From an uncultured Anaerolineae bacterium (lineage in GTDB: Bacteria > Chloroflexota > Anaerolineae > J036 > Brachytrichaceae), in the NCBI GenBank assembly GCA_938028725.1, contig CALIMH010000013.1:1-64000 (forward strand): 64,000 nucleotides of DNA, in the 5' to 3' direction. The position numbers and the translations under genes are program-made. Positions 1 through 8,091 of this stretch are shown one piece after another. A model generated the notes under the pieces. It did no database searches, was not told the origin of the DNA, and was given only the letters and a program-made list of their open reading frames with translations. Within the stretch, counting starts at the first letter, position 1. Every line of letters starts with the position of its first letter.

Positions 1-1119
1 CAGCCGCTCCACGCGCGCCGACACTTGCCCATCCTTGCTGGCGTTGGCCTGATACAGCACCAGCGACAGATACAGGATCACCATCACCCCGACGATCGTC
101 GTGCCGCCAAAGACCAGGATCGAACCCCAGTCGAAGCGATATGGGTAATTTGCCACGCTGTAGCCGTAGCGCGACAGCGACGCGACGCGGATGGTCTCGC
201 GGATGATCGCCACGCCGAGCACCGACGCCAGCCAGATCGCAAGCGACAGCGGGGCCTTTGCCGCCGGCTGCTTCAAGCGCCAGAAGTAGGCCGTCAGCAG
301 CACGCTCAGCGCCACAATCGGCGCGGCAATGACCGCCGTGACGCCGAACTCCGGCCCTTCGGTCAGCGCCCATGCCAACCCCATCACGCCGTAGATCGGG
401 CTGACGGCCAGCGCCACGCGGCGGCCCAGCTCGCCCAGCCAGTCCAGGAACGCCACGTCGTCGCCGCGTTTGCGCAGGTACCAGGAGGCGAACATCACCA
501 CCACGGCCATGCTCAGCGCCGCCTGCAATGGCAGCAAGAAGACCAGGCGCGGGATGTTGTAGGCGTGGAAGGTCACGCCGCGCGTGTCAATCGTGCCGTC
601 CGGCATATACCACTGCAACCACTGCTCGGGGCGGATGGAGACCGAATGCAGCACGTGCATCGTCCAGCCGGCGAAGAAGAGCAGGATAAGCGAGAGCACC
701 GCCGTGAACACCAGCCGGCCGTCCTTGCTGCCTTTCAGGTAGAAGACGTAGGCCAAGCTGTAGCCGCCCATCACCACGAAGATGAAGAGCACCGACCAGA
801 AGCCGGTCAGCGTGTTGGCGGCATACCACAGCGGGTCGTAGATAGTCTGCACGAACAGCAGCGGGGCGATGCCGGTGACGATGCCCAAGCCAACGGTGTT
901 AGGCGTCAGGCGCGCTGCCAAGCGCCCAAGCGTCATCCAGCGCGCCTCGTGTTTGCGCACGGTCATGGCGAAGATGCTCAGCGCGCTGGTGCCGAGCGCC
1001 GCGGTGACGAAGAAGATGTGCAGCACCCAGGTGACTACCAAGAGCACCTGAAGCGCGGGGGGATAGAACGGCGCGCCCAGAGGGTCGCGCATCATTTGCA
1101 ACATTTCACCTACGGTCAT
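1..1119 (-). CDS. Cytochrome bd-like (CydA-related) membrane subunit, C-terminus cut by window edge
   Basis: The frame is open for 373 codons from the ATG at 1119 to the left edge. A GGAGG ribosome binding site sits 8 bases upstream of that ATG. The protein is very hydrophobic, with roughly eight or nine membrane helices. Helix 1 carries a histidine (about residue 34, WVLHIFF), in the region where CydA-type oxidases bind heme. No quinol-binding Q-loop of the classical CydA kind is visible. The next gene upstream (1137-2549) is related in design and carries a cytochrome c domain; the gap is 17 bases, so the two are almost certainly co-transcribed. I infer a two-subunit b/c-type respiratory complex in the cytoplasmic membrane, perhaps a bd-like terminal oxidase. 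Electron donor and oxygen reactivity cannot be read from sequence. Family-level assignment is moderately secure; function is not. Confidence 0.6.
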   Translation of the reverse strand, partial: MTVGEMLQMMRDPLGAPFYPPALQVLLVVTWVLHIFFVTAALGTSALSIFAMTVRKHEARWMTLGRLAARLTPNTVGLGIVTGIAPLLFVQTIYDPLWYAANTLTGFWSVLFIFVVMGGYSLAYVFYLKGSKDGRLVFTAVLSLILLFFAGWTMHVLHSVSIRPEQWLQWYMPDGTIDTRGVTFHAYNIPRLVFLLPLQAALSMAVVVMFASWYLRKRGDDVAFLDWLGELGRRVALAVSPIYGVMGLAWALTEGPEFGVTAVIAAPIVALSVLLTAYFWRLKQPAAKAPLSLAIWLASVLGVAIIRETIRVASLSRYGYSVANYPYRFDWGSILVFGGTTIVGVMVILYLSLVLYQANASKDGQVSARVERL

Positions 1120-1136
1120 GGCGATTTACCTCCACG

Positions 1137-2549
1137 CTATCGTTGCGCAGTGGCTGCGGGTCGTGTTTCGGGATAGGTGTCGTGCAGGAACGCCTCCAGG
1201 TAGCGGGCGAGCGCGCGCCGCTCGGCGTCCGTGCCGACGAACGGGTGCATATACGGGAAGCCGCCGATGGCTTTGATGTAGTTGTCAATCTTGTCGGCGG
1301 TGGTCAGGTTGCGCATCCTCAGCAGGTTGGCCTGCGAGCGCAGATCCAGCCGCACGCCGGCGATGTTCATCGCTGTCTGGTGGCTGATGCTGTGGCAGGA
1401 GCCACACTGCTGGATGGCGATCACGCGGCCAGTCGCCACTTCTGGATCGTCAAGGCCGAAGGTGACCTTGGTGTTGGTGACTGTCTCTGGTGCTCGCACA
1501 AACGGCAGGTTGTTCAACATGCCGGTTTGGGCTAGGCGTGCCTCCTCACTCTTAATGCCGCGCGCGGCCATGTCGTTGAACAGCAACTGGTTCGACGACA
1601 TGTAGCCGAAGATGAGGTCTGGCTTGCGCAGCACCTCGCGCGTGCGCTCCGCGCCGAAGATCGCCAGATACAGCACTGCCATCGCGCCCAGTGCCATAAA
1701 GCGCCGCTGCTTGCTCGGCATCAGCCAAGCAAAGAGCAAGCCGAGGAAAGTGGCGACCAAGCCGAAGTAGATCAGCGGGAAGGTTGGCTGTGGGATGGCC
1801 CGTGAGGGCAAGATCGCGCGAGCGCGCATGGGCAGTGAGGGCTGGTACCAAGTCAGCCAAATTAACACGCCGGCCACTATCCCGATCAGCCCAAAAGTCG
1901 CGGCATACCGGATGATGCGCTCACGCTCAAAGTAACCCTTCGGCAGGCCGGTCACCACGAACAACGCCCACGCAGCGGTGATGGCCAGCATGAAAGCAAA
2001 GCGCATGCTCACCTGTGGCCAGAAGGTGGGGTTGAAGAAGCCGTTCAAGCTGTGGCCCGTCTCTAGCCAAAGCCCCGGCGTGAGCTTGAACGAGAGGATG
2101 CCCACGATGATGCTCAGCGTGCCGGTGCCGCCCAGCGCCAAAATCCAGGCCAAGCGCAGGTGGGTTTGCTTGCTCACGCGGTTGAACGTGTAGTAATAGG
2201 CGATGATGCCGATCACATCTATCAAAAACATATACCACTCCGATCCCCAATACAGCACGAAGTTGTGGATCAGCGTGGAGATGCCGCGCGGGTTGGCTGC
2301 TGTCGTGGTTTGCCAGATGCCCACGCCAGCCATAGCACCGAACACGTAAGCGAACACCAGCAGACCCAGCGCGCTGCGCTTGAGATACACATACAGTTCT
2401 TCGCGGTTCTCCTTAACCGCCCGCCGCTCTAGGTAAAGGTTGAACCATGCGGCTGCCACGGTTATGTGCGAGGCCAGCACGTGAAACGCCGACACGATTG
2501 CCACATAGAGCGTCGAATGGATGAAGAGTCCTTCCCAAAAGGGATACAT
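1137..2549 (-). CDS. Cytochrome bd-like membrane subunit fused to C-terminal monoheme cytochrome c
   Basis: 470 residues. The N-terminal ~300 residues form about nine membrane helices with histidines at 11, 23 and 28, and an FNPTFWPQ segment resembling the F-NP motif of CydA. The position corresponding to the CydA b558 histidine in the next helix appears not to be histidine. The C-terminal ~120 residues are a cytochrome c domain: a CGSCH heme-binding site at about residue 380 and a likely axial methionine in FPYMHPF. The start at 2549 is preceded by GGAGG. The domain order suggests electrons enter from the outside through the c-type heme rather than from quinol. It is followed after 17 bases by the second bd-like gene and preceded, on the same strand, by a Crp/Fnr regulator. 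It resembles bd-like oxidases noted in Nitrospira and Chloroflexota; the exact subfamily is my inference. Confidence 0.65.
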   Translation of the reverse strand: MYPFWEGLFIHSTLYVAIVSAFHVLASHITVAAAWFNLYLERRAVKENREELYVYLKRSALGLLVFAYVFGAMAGVGIWQTTTAANPRGISTLIHNFVLYWGSEWYMFLIDVIGIIAYYYTFNRVSKQTHLRLAWILALGGTGTLSIIVGILSFKLTPGLWLETGHSLNGFFNPTFWPQVSMRFAFMLAITAAWALFVVTGLPKGYFERERIIRYAATFGLIGIVAGVLIWLTWYQPSLPMRARAILPSRAIPQPTFPLIYFGLVATFLGLLFAWLMPSKQRRFMALGAMAVLYLAIFGAERTREVLRKPDLIFGYMSSNQLLFNDMAARGIKSEEARLAQTGMLNNLPFVRAPETVTNTKVTFGLDDPEVATGRVIAIQQCGSCHSISHQTAMNIAGVRLDLRSQANLLRMRNLTTADKIDNYIKAIGGFPYMHPFVGTDAERRALARYLEAFLHDTYPETRPAATAQR

Positions 2550-2709
2550 AGGTTCGACTAACCTCCTGCTAAGGTTACAATGAATCTTGAGCCTAAGTGC
2601 GCAGGAGGTCTTTGCGCTAGCGCAAGGAAAAGGGCCGGGGTGAGGAAGATTGTGATAGGTTTCGTGCTTGGCGTGTTATATTTGTCATCAGCCATCTGGG
2701 GAGGATGCC

Positions 2710-3408
2710 CTACGACGAGTGCAGAGCATCTGATGGATGAGAGGCAATTGACACGAGTGCTTCGCGATTGCGAATGATAACCATGCCGCGCTGCAGGGTG
2801 AGTATGCCGCTCCGCTCCCATTCAGCCAGCAGGCGCGAAGTGGTGAAGATGGTCGTCACTACCATTGCTGCCAGGTGCTCACGGGTTATGTTGATTGGGA
2901 TGCTGCCGTCGCTTTGTGGGGGATGGCCATGGGCAAGCGTCAACAGCGCGCGCGCCAAGCGACGGCTCACGCTCTGAAAGGCGAGAAGCTGGTAGTTCTG
3001 CTGAAGCTCAACGTAGCGCGTGACGGCGATGCGCAGGGCGTTACGGAGGATAGCAGCGTGTCTTTGCATCAGCCGTTGCATTTCTGAACGAGGCCACGCC
3101 AGCACCACTGCCGGCTGCACGATCTGCGCGTCGGTGGAGTAGGTGGCCTCCTCGATCAGCGCAGCAATGCCCACGATATGGCTGGCCCTCAGCACGCTCA
3201 ACACCACCTCGTGGCCGTCAATGTCTTTCTGGGTGAGATGAGCCGAGCCGCTGAGCAGCGCGTAACATACCTCAGCCGGCTCGCCTTGTCGAAAAAGCAC
3301 GTGCCCAGTCGGCAAGTGACGCAGCGGCATGGCTGCCGATAGCACCTCGTGCAGCTCTTCTGTCGTCAGTCTTTGAAATAAGTCAACCTCAGATAGCTTT
3401 TGCAGCAT
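2710..3408 (-). CDS. Crp/Fnr family transcriptional regulator
   Basis: About 232 residues. An N-terminal cyclic-nucleotide-binding-type beta barrel (LFRQGEPAEVCYALLSGSA is the usual glycine-turn region) is followed by a dimerisation helix and a C-terminal winged helix with the recognition segment TREHLAAMV...TTSRLLAEWE. Only one cysteine is seen in the N-terminal domain, so an Fnr-type [4Fe-4S] sensor is unlikely. A heme/NO/redox (DNR-like) or nucleotide ligand is possible. I chose the ATG at 3408, which has AGGAG about 10 bases upstream; a GTG at 3420 is the alternative. It lies just upstream of the bd-like cytochrome genes on the same strand, with a 160-base gap, so it is a good candidate regulator of that respiratory module. 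Confidence 0.85.
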   Translation of the reverse strand: MLQKLSEVDLFQRLTTEELHEVLSAAMPLRHLPTGHVLFRQGEPAEVCYALLSGSAHLTQKDIDGHEVVLSVLRASHIVGIAALIEEATYSTDAQIVQPAVVLAWPRSEMQRLMQRHAAILRNALRIAVTRYVELQQNYQLLAFQSVSRRLARALLTLAHGHPPQSDGSIPINITREHLAAMVVTTIFTTSRLLAEWERSGILTLQRGMVIIRNREALVSIASHPSDALHSS

Positions 3409-4069
3409 AAACACCCACACTCCTGTGCCATCGGCACTGGGTTGCGAAGAAAGGCGGCCAAAGCGCAGCCTTACTGATTTGTGGCAACGCGTGGATGAAC
3501 AACACTAACGGCGGCAGCCGGCACATCGCGGTGCACCTGACTTGCTCGAGGCTGGGGAACAACCTCGACAGGGCAGGGAATGACCTGCTTGCGCTCATAC
3601 AGGCGCTCCAGCGGCCCTATCGCGTGGCGGGGGATGAGACACATCAACAGGGATGCCAGGGGGGATGGCATGTGAGTCCACACGCAGCCAGTCGAGCGAG
3701 CAGCGCGCCGTTAACGGAACGGTTGATTGAAGCGAGATGTCAGTGAGCGCTTGCAACATCTCGCTCAATTGGGAAAGGACAGGGCGAGCAGAAGTATCCA
3801 GCTTCAAGCGAGAGGTGAGCAACCAGGATGGAAGGTGACGCATCGCCCATTCGTGCTGCCAGCCACTTGTGCCCCCATCGCGGTGTTGCACCGCATGGTT
3901 CACTCGGCAAAAGGCCAAGCACACAACGGGTGCATACAGCATAAGCAGTGCCAGCCACACGCGCAGCGCCATGCTATACGCGCGTCTGCTCACTATCCAT
4001 CGCACGGCTTAGGCCATTCTAACTTTGGCCAGCAAGCCGTTGCGCTGCGGCGCGTGGCATGGGACGAGA
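3409..4069. other. Gene-poor stretch between Crp/Fnr gene and CNB-PH gene
   Basis: About 660 bases contain no confidently assigned gene. The only candidate is the short minus-strand reading frame at 3595-3972 listed separately. Open frames on the plus strand here are short, with no recognisable domain. No terminator hairpin or tRNA was recognised. Confidence 0.5.
3595..3972 (-). CDS. Hypothetical small secreted or membrane-anchored protein
   Basis: From the ATG at 3972 the frame gives 125 residues. It opens with a hydrophobic stretch (VWLALLMLYAPVVCLAF) that could be a signal peptide or a single membrane anchor. The rest has no recognised domain and ends in a proline-rich tail. A GTG at 4005 would extend it by 11 residues. 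It lies on the same strand as the genes on both sides and downstream of the CNB-PH gene. No homologue is recognised. It could be spurious, because the GC-rich antisense frames here are also open for long stretches. Confidence 0.35.
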   Translation of the reverse strand: MALRVWLALLMLYAPVVCLAFCRVNHAVQHRDGGTSGWQHEWAMRHLPSWLLTSRLKLDTSARPVLSQLSEMLQALTDISLQSTVPLTARCSLDWLRVDSHAIPPGIPVDVSHPPPRDRAAGAPV

Positions 4070-5809
4070 CTACAAGAGTGGCGGACGGTTATGGTGGATC
4101 CGTGTGAGCTCGTCGTAAATGCCGATCCACTCGATGAACTCGCGGCGTCGCCGAGCAGCCTCTTCGCGGGCGCGCTTGGCTTGTGCTTGTTCCATGTGCT
4201 GGGCGATCTCCCGCTGCACTCCTCGCGGATCGTATACGCGCGCAAACAACAGCTCGTTCTCCTGGCCGGCTGTGCGGATAGACACGTCGCCGACGTTGAA
4301 CAACACGTCGAGCATCCCCTTGGTGGTAGCTGTGATGTTCTGCACGTTGACCAACAGCGCGGTCTTTTGCTTGTCGCCCAGCAATCCAAAAGGCGAGCGC
4401 TTGTATTCAATCACTTTCTCCTCCGTGAGGATGTAGAGGTCGTTCCGCCAGTCCTCATACTGCCAAACGCATCGAAGCACGATGGCGAAGCCTACCAGCG
4501 CCACGAGCAAGTTGACGAGCACTTGGGATGGCAACCAGCCAAGTGAGATGACAAACACCACCGCCGCGGCATAGATGCCTAACGCCAGCAACGGCAGGCT
4601 GATGTTACGAATCAGCGCGAGCCAATGCTTGCGATACACGATTTGTCCCCCTCGTTTGAGTTTCACGCGCGGCAGCGCCTCTTGCCACATGGCGCTCAGT
4701 TTGGCCAGCATCGTCGTGGGCTTGGGAGGCTGGGGTGAGGGGGGAGTGGGTGTGTGGTTGGCTGCAGTCTCGAGCACGAGGCCCATCTCTTGACGTAGCT
4801 CATTGCGCACCTGCTGACGTTGGATGGCGGCATATTCTGCTTTAGCCTGGCGCTGCGCCTCTTCAATCAGTTTGCCCACTTGATTGGGTTGCGCGATCCA
4901 ATCAAAGCGCACATTTGCGCTGGCGCCCTGTGTCTCAATCAGCACATCGCCGACGTTGAGCGCTGCCGCAAGCGTGTTCCCTCGGATCACGGTGACGTTT
5001 TGGATGCGCGCGAGCGGTGCTTCGTTGAGGCTGTCGTATAGCAACACCACTCGCTCGCGGTGGATCACGCGACGGTCAGTGACCACGAAGTAGTCGTTGA
5101 GGTAATCCACAATTGACCACAGGACGCTGAGCGTCCCAAACCCACAGAAGGCAACACCGACCGCAAGCAGCAAGCCGTCGGCGAAGGTGAACAGGCGATG
5201 AAAGGCAACTAGCGCAAGCCCCACCATCAGAGCCAACATCGCCGGCACGACGCGAAGCAGTAGCCAGCTGACGTGCCGACGGCCAAACCACAGCACGCGC
5301 TCTTCCTCCTTTGCTTCTTTGACGCGGTCACGGGCCTCAAGGTCCCGCACGTAGCGGATCGTGCTGCGAGGCCACTCGATCGCTGCTCTCATCTCGGGCG
5401 ACTGCTCAAGCAGCCGGCTGAACGCATCACCCGGGATGTACCACACCTTAAGTGGTGTGGCTGCCTCCACTGTGATGTCGTTGTGCAAGTGGGTGAGGAA
5501 ACCCACTTCGTTGATCACGCGCCCCGGACCTAGCACCTCGCGAATGGGATCATGACCTCGCGCGTCAACTTTGCGCAGGATGGCGCGCCCGCGACGGATG
5601 ATGTAGAGGTTGTTGTCTAGTCCTCCTTGTTGCACGAGCACTTCGCCGGCATCTAGGCTTCGGGTACGCAGCAAGTGCATCACCGCTTGAAACTGGGCGT
5701 CGCTAAAGCGGGCGAAGATGGGGTGCTGGCGAAGCGCGAAGTGAATGGCGTGTGGCAGCGGGTCCGCGTCGGGGAAGGCATCGTGTGATGGTACACCTGA
5801 CACACCCAT
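4070..5809 (-). CDS. Cyclic-nucleotide-binding domain fused to two membrane bacterial PH (bPH2-like) domains
   Basis: About 579 residues from the ATG at 5809; a longer frame to 5932 would overlap the upstream glycosyltransferase gene and is rejected. Residues ~15-140 form a cyclic-nucleotide-binding (CNB) barrel (IIRRGRAILRKVDARGHD, then GPGRVINEVGFL). Next come a basic charged stretch and two repeated units. Each unit has a pair of membrane helices followed by a PH-like domain of the DUF304/bPH2 type. The two PH units share the same signature: RIQNVTVIRG...LNVGDVLIETQG in the first and NVQNITATTKG...FNVGDVSIRTAG in the second. The C-terminus is highly charged. The gene starts 5 bases after the glycosyltransferase stop, so it belongs to the xseB-DUF554-wecG operon. 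It probably senses a ligand and acts at the inner face of the membrane. Its true role is unknown. Confidence 0.8.
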   Translation of the reverse strand: MGVSGVPSHDAFPDADPLPHAIHFALRQHPIFARFSDAQFQAVMHLLRTRSLDAGEVLVQQGGLDNNLYIIRRGRAILRKVDARGHDPIREVLGPGRVINEVGFLTHLHNDITVEAATPLKVWYIPGDAFSRLLEQSPEMRAAIEWPRSTIRYVRDLEARDRVKEAKEEERVLWFGRRHVSWLLLRVVPAMLALMVGLALVAFHRLFTFADGLLLAVGVAFCGFGTLSVLWSIVDYLNDYFVVTDRRVIHRERVVLLYDSLNEAPLARIQNVTVIRGNTLAAALNVGDVLIETQGASANVRFDWIAQPNQVGKLIEEAQRQAKAEYAAIQRQQVRNELRQEMGLVLETAANHTPTPPSPQPPKPTTMLAKLSAMWQEALPRVKLKRGGQIVYRKHWLALIRNISLPLLALGIYAAAVVFVISLGWLPSQVLVNLLVALVGFAIVLRCVWQYEDWRNDLYILTEEKVIEYKRSPFGLLGDKQKTALLVNVQNITATTKGMLDVLFNVGDVSIRTAGQENELLFARVYDPRGVQREIAQHMEQAQAKRAREEAARRRREFIEWIGIYDELTRIHHNRPPLL

Positions 5810-5814
5810 GCTGG

Positions 5815-6582
5815 CTACGAGGATTTTAACATTGCGCGCCAGGCGAAGCTGAGCAAGACTGTTTGGCGCCGCCAGCGCCAGGGTTGTCGCCAAAGACGAT
5901 AGAGCCATTCCAAACCAACTTGCTGCACCCAACTTGGGGCGCGCCGTTGCACGCCAGCGATAAAGTCAAACGTGCCTCCTACACCCATGCCGATTAGCCC
6001 CTCATTTCGGTCGGGTGCGATCAGCGGCAAGTGTTGAGCTAGCCACTTGTCCTGAGCCGGCGCGCCGTAGGCGACGAACAACAAGTGTGGCTGCGCTGCG
6101 CGCACGCGCGCTACGATGCCCATTGCCTCGTCGGGGCGCGGGGAGCCGGCGAACGTGCCAGCCACAACCAGCCCAGGATAGCGCAGCGCCATCTCGCCGG
6201 CAGCTTTGGCTGCCACACCTTCGCGTGCGCCGAGGAAGAAAACCCGCCAGCGATGCGCCGAGGCCATGGCGCACAACGCCTGCATAAGCTCCACACCCGG
6301 CACGCGCTCCCGCAGGACCACACCGCGGCGTCGTGCCGCCCACAGCACACCCACGCCATCTGGCACATTGAGCGCTGTTCGTCGCAGTGTTTCCATGAAG
6401 GCTGTATCGCGCTGAGCTGCCATGATGAACTCTGGGTTGACCGTGGCAAACTGGTGGACGCCGCCGCCGAGGATCAACTCCTCTGCCAGCGCGCAGGCCT
6501 CTGCTACGGTGACGTTGTGGATCGGCACGCCCAATACCCACACCGCCGGCATGGGCAGGTTTGCCGCCGTCCGCAGTGTCAT
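5815..6582 (-). CDS. WecG/TagA/CpsF family glycosyltransferase
   Basis: 255 residues, the usual length for this family. The N-terminal segment VWVLGVPIHNVTVAEA, the TVNPEFIMAAQ motif, the NVPDGVGVLWAARRRG region and the C-terminal GVGGTFDFIAG...RAPSWVQQVGLEWLYRL block are all diagnostic. Members transfer N-acetylmannosamine (or a related sugar) from a UDP-sugar onto an undecaprenyl-PP-linked GlcNAc at the cytoplasmic face of the membrane, in teichoic acid, enterobacterial common antigen or exopolysaccharide synthesis. The exact sugar cannot be read here. It lies in the middle of a compact minus-strand operon: 7 bases after DUF554 and 5 bases before the CNB-PH gene. No other polysaccharide genes are nearby. 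Confidence 0.9.
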   Translation of the reverse strand: MTLRTAANLPMPAVWVLGVPIHNVTVAEACALAEELILGGGVHQFATVNPEFIMAAQRDTAFMETLRRTALNVPDGVGVLWAARRRGVVLRERVPGVELMQALCAMASAHRWRVFFLGAREGVAAKAAGEMALRYPGLVVAGTFAGSPRPDEAMGIVARVRAAQPHLLFVAYGAPAQDKWLAQHLPLIAPDRNEGLIGMGVGGTFDFIAGVQRRAPSWVQQVGLEWLYRLWRQPWRWRRQTVLLSFAWRAMLKSS

Positions 6583-6589
6583 TTCCAGC

Positions 6590-7327
6590 CTAAAAGCCTT
6601 CCACCTTTGCCAATGCGAGCACCACGCATATCGCGGGGCCGATAACCAAGGCGGGCAGGAAGTTGGCCAGCCGAATGGACTTCACCGCCAAGAGGTTAAG
6701 CCCGATCCCGGCCACCAGCACAGCGCCGGTGGCGGAGAGCACTGACAGTATCGGAGGTGTAAACAACGACTGCAACGCACCAGCGAGCAGCGAGATGCTG
6801 CCTTGCACGACGATGATGGTGAGGATGCTGAAGCCGACGCCCACCCCCATGGAAGCGGCAAAAGCCAGCGAGGTGAAGCCATCCAAGGTGCTTTTGATCG
6901 CCAGCAGCGAGTAGTCGCCGTTCAAGCCGTCGCGCAGCGCGCCGAGGATCGTCATCGGTCCGACGCAGAACACAAGGCTAGCAGAGACAAAGCCGCGGAT
7001 GAATCGTGCCGTGCGCTCGGCGTCGCTTTGCTGAGCAAAACGGCGCTCGATCCAGCCACCAAAGCGCTGCAGCGCGGCATCCAGGTCGAGCCATTCGCCC
7101 ACCACACCGCCGACCAGCATCGCCAGCAGCACAACGATGAACTTGAACGGCACGTTCTGCTGGTTGGCCATCGCGTCCACCATGTTCAAGATCGCGTATC
7201 CCAGCGTGCTCAACCCAACCCCATCCAGCACGGTCGCCCGCATGCGTGGCGGCAGGCGATTGCCCAGCGTCGCCCCCAGCGCCGTGCCCACCAGCACGGT
7301 GACGATGTTGATCAGCGTGCCGGTCAT
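6590..7327 (-). CDS. DUF554 family membrane protein (YdfK-like)
   Basis: 245 residues with about six or seven membrane helices. The opening MTGTLINIVTVLVGTALGA, the LDGVGLSTLGYAILNMVDA segment, the CVGPMTILGALRDGLNGD motif and the closing GIGLNLLAVKSIRLANFLPAL are typical of DUF554. The family's biochemical role is not established; it is an integral membrane protein, possibly a transporter. Its ATG overlaps the xseB stop as ATGA (7324-7327), a classic sign of translational coupling. It is followed after 7 bases by the glycosyltransferase gene. Confidence 0.9.
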   Translation of the reverse strand: MTGTLINIVTVLVGTALGATLGNRLPPRMRATVLDGVGLSTLGYAILNMVDAMANQQNVPFKFIVVLLAMLVGGVVGEWLDLDAALQRFGGWIERRFAQQSDAERTARFIRGFVSASLVFCVGPMTILGALRDGLNGDYSLLAIKSTLDGFTSLAFAASMGVGVGFSILTIIVVQGSISLLAGALQSLFTPPILSVLSATGAVLVAGIGLNLLAVKSIRLANFLPALVIGPAICVVLALAKVEGF

Positions 7328-7575
7328 CTCTCATCAGCAGACGAGAGTGTCTCGGTGAGCACTTGAATCTTCAGCTCTGCCTCGTCCAGCTGCTTGGTGC
7401 ATTGGGCCACAAGTGCTCGGCCGCGCTCATAAAGTTTGAGCGATGCTTCTAGTGATAGCTCGCCCTGCTCAAGTTGCTTGACGATTTGCTCCAATTCGGT
7501 GAGTGCTGCCTCGAAACTCAGCGGCTCCCCTGCTGCTGGGGATGAAGGAGAGGCGTCCGCTTGCTCTGTTATCAT
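7324..7575 (-). CDS. xseB: Exodeoxyribonuclease VII small subunit
   Basis: 83 residues from the ATG at 7575. The XseB signature LSFEAALTELEQIVKQLEQG...SLEASLKLYERGRALVAQC is complete, forming the short helical hairpin that binds the C-terminal part of XseA. Exonuclease VII degrades single-stranded DNA in both directions. The large subunit gene xseA, often adjacent, is not in this window. The stop overlaps the start of the DUF554 gene. A longer start at 7605 is open but adds an atypical N-terminal extension. Confidence 0.9.
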   Translation of the reverse strand: MITEQADASPSSPAAGEPLSFEAALTELEQIVKQLEQGELSLEASLKLYERGRALVAQCTKQLDEAELKIQVLTETLSSADER

Positions 7576-7650
7576 GGCTTCGATCCTACCAACTCGGCTT
7601 GGCAAGCCTAACCAAGTCCTGTAAAATGCTGGCCGCGCGGTGTCTGAGCG

Positions 7651-8091
7651 ATGAGGCGCAAGTGGCTTTCTTGGGGGTTGGTGATGGCGCAGTTCGGCTG
7701 CTTAGCAGCACTCGGCGCGACCGGCACGGTGGTAGCACGATCCGCGCTGCTGTTGGCAGTGCAGGTGGTCGGTCTAGCGTTGGCAGGTTGGGCCTTGTGG
7801 GCGATGCGAGACAGCCTGCCACATGCTCTACCCGACGTGCGCCCCAACGCGCGCCTCGTGAGCAGCGGCCCGTTTGCGGTGATCCGCCACCCGCTGTACG
7901 CCTCGCTGTTGATGCTGACGCTAGCGATAGTGCTGGACGACTTCACCGCGCTGCGCGCAGGAATATGGTTGGCGCTGTTCGTCGTGCTGGTGATCAAGCT
8001 GAGTTACGAGGAGCGGTTGCTCGTTGAGCGTTTCCCCGAGTACGCAGCTTATCGGCAGCGCACCTGGCGGCTTATCCCCTTTGTCTTCTAG
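7651..8091 (+). CDS. Isoprenylcysteine carboxyl methyltransferase (ICMT/PEMT) family membrane protein
   Basis: 146 residues with about four membrane helices. The C-terminal half carries the family signature: LVSSGPFAVIRHPLYASLL, the SAM-binding RHPxY region, and a following E-E pair in SYEERLLVERFPEYAAYRQR. These enzymes methylate lipid or isoprenoid-like substrates at the membrane. In bacteria the substrate is usually unknown. The stop codon shares the palindrome CTAG (8088-8091) with the stop of the convergent rhomboid gene. A TAAAAT -10-like box lies at 7622-7627. Confidence 0.85.
   Translation: MRRKWLSWGLVMAQFGCLAALGATGTVVARSALLLAVQVVGLALAGWALWAMRDSLPHALPDVRPNARLVSSGPFAVIRHPLYASLLMLTLAIVLDDFTALRAGIWLALFVVLVIKLSYEERLLVERFPEYAAYRQRTWRLIPFVF

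Noticed and set aside
25-1176. Long plus-strand open frame (383 codons) opposite the bd-like gene
   Set aside because: Composition is shadow-like (many H, R, Q) and the minus-strand frame encodes a coherent membrane protein with a ribosome binding site.
5810-5932. N-terminal extension of the CNB-PH protein
   Set aside because: It would overlap the glycosyltransferase gene by ~120 bases; the ATG at 5809 follows its stop by 5 bases and begins just before the CNB domain.
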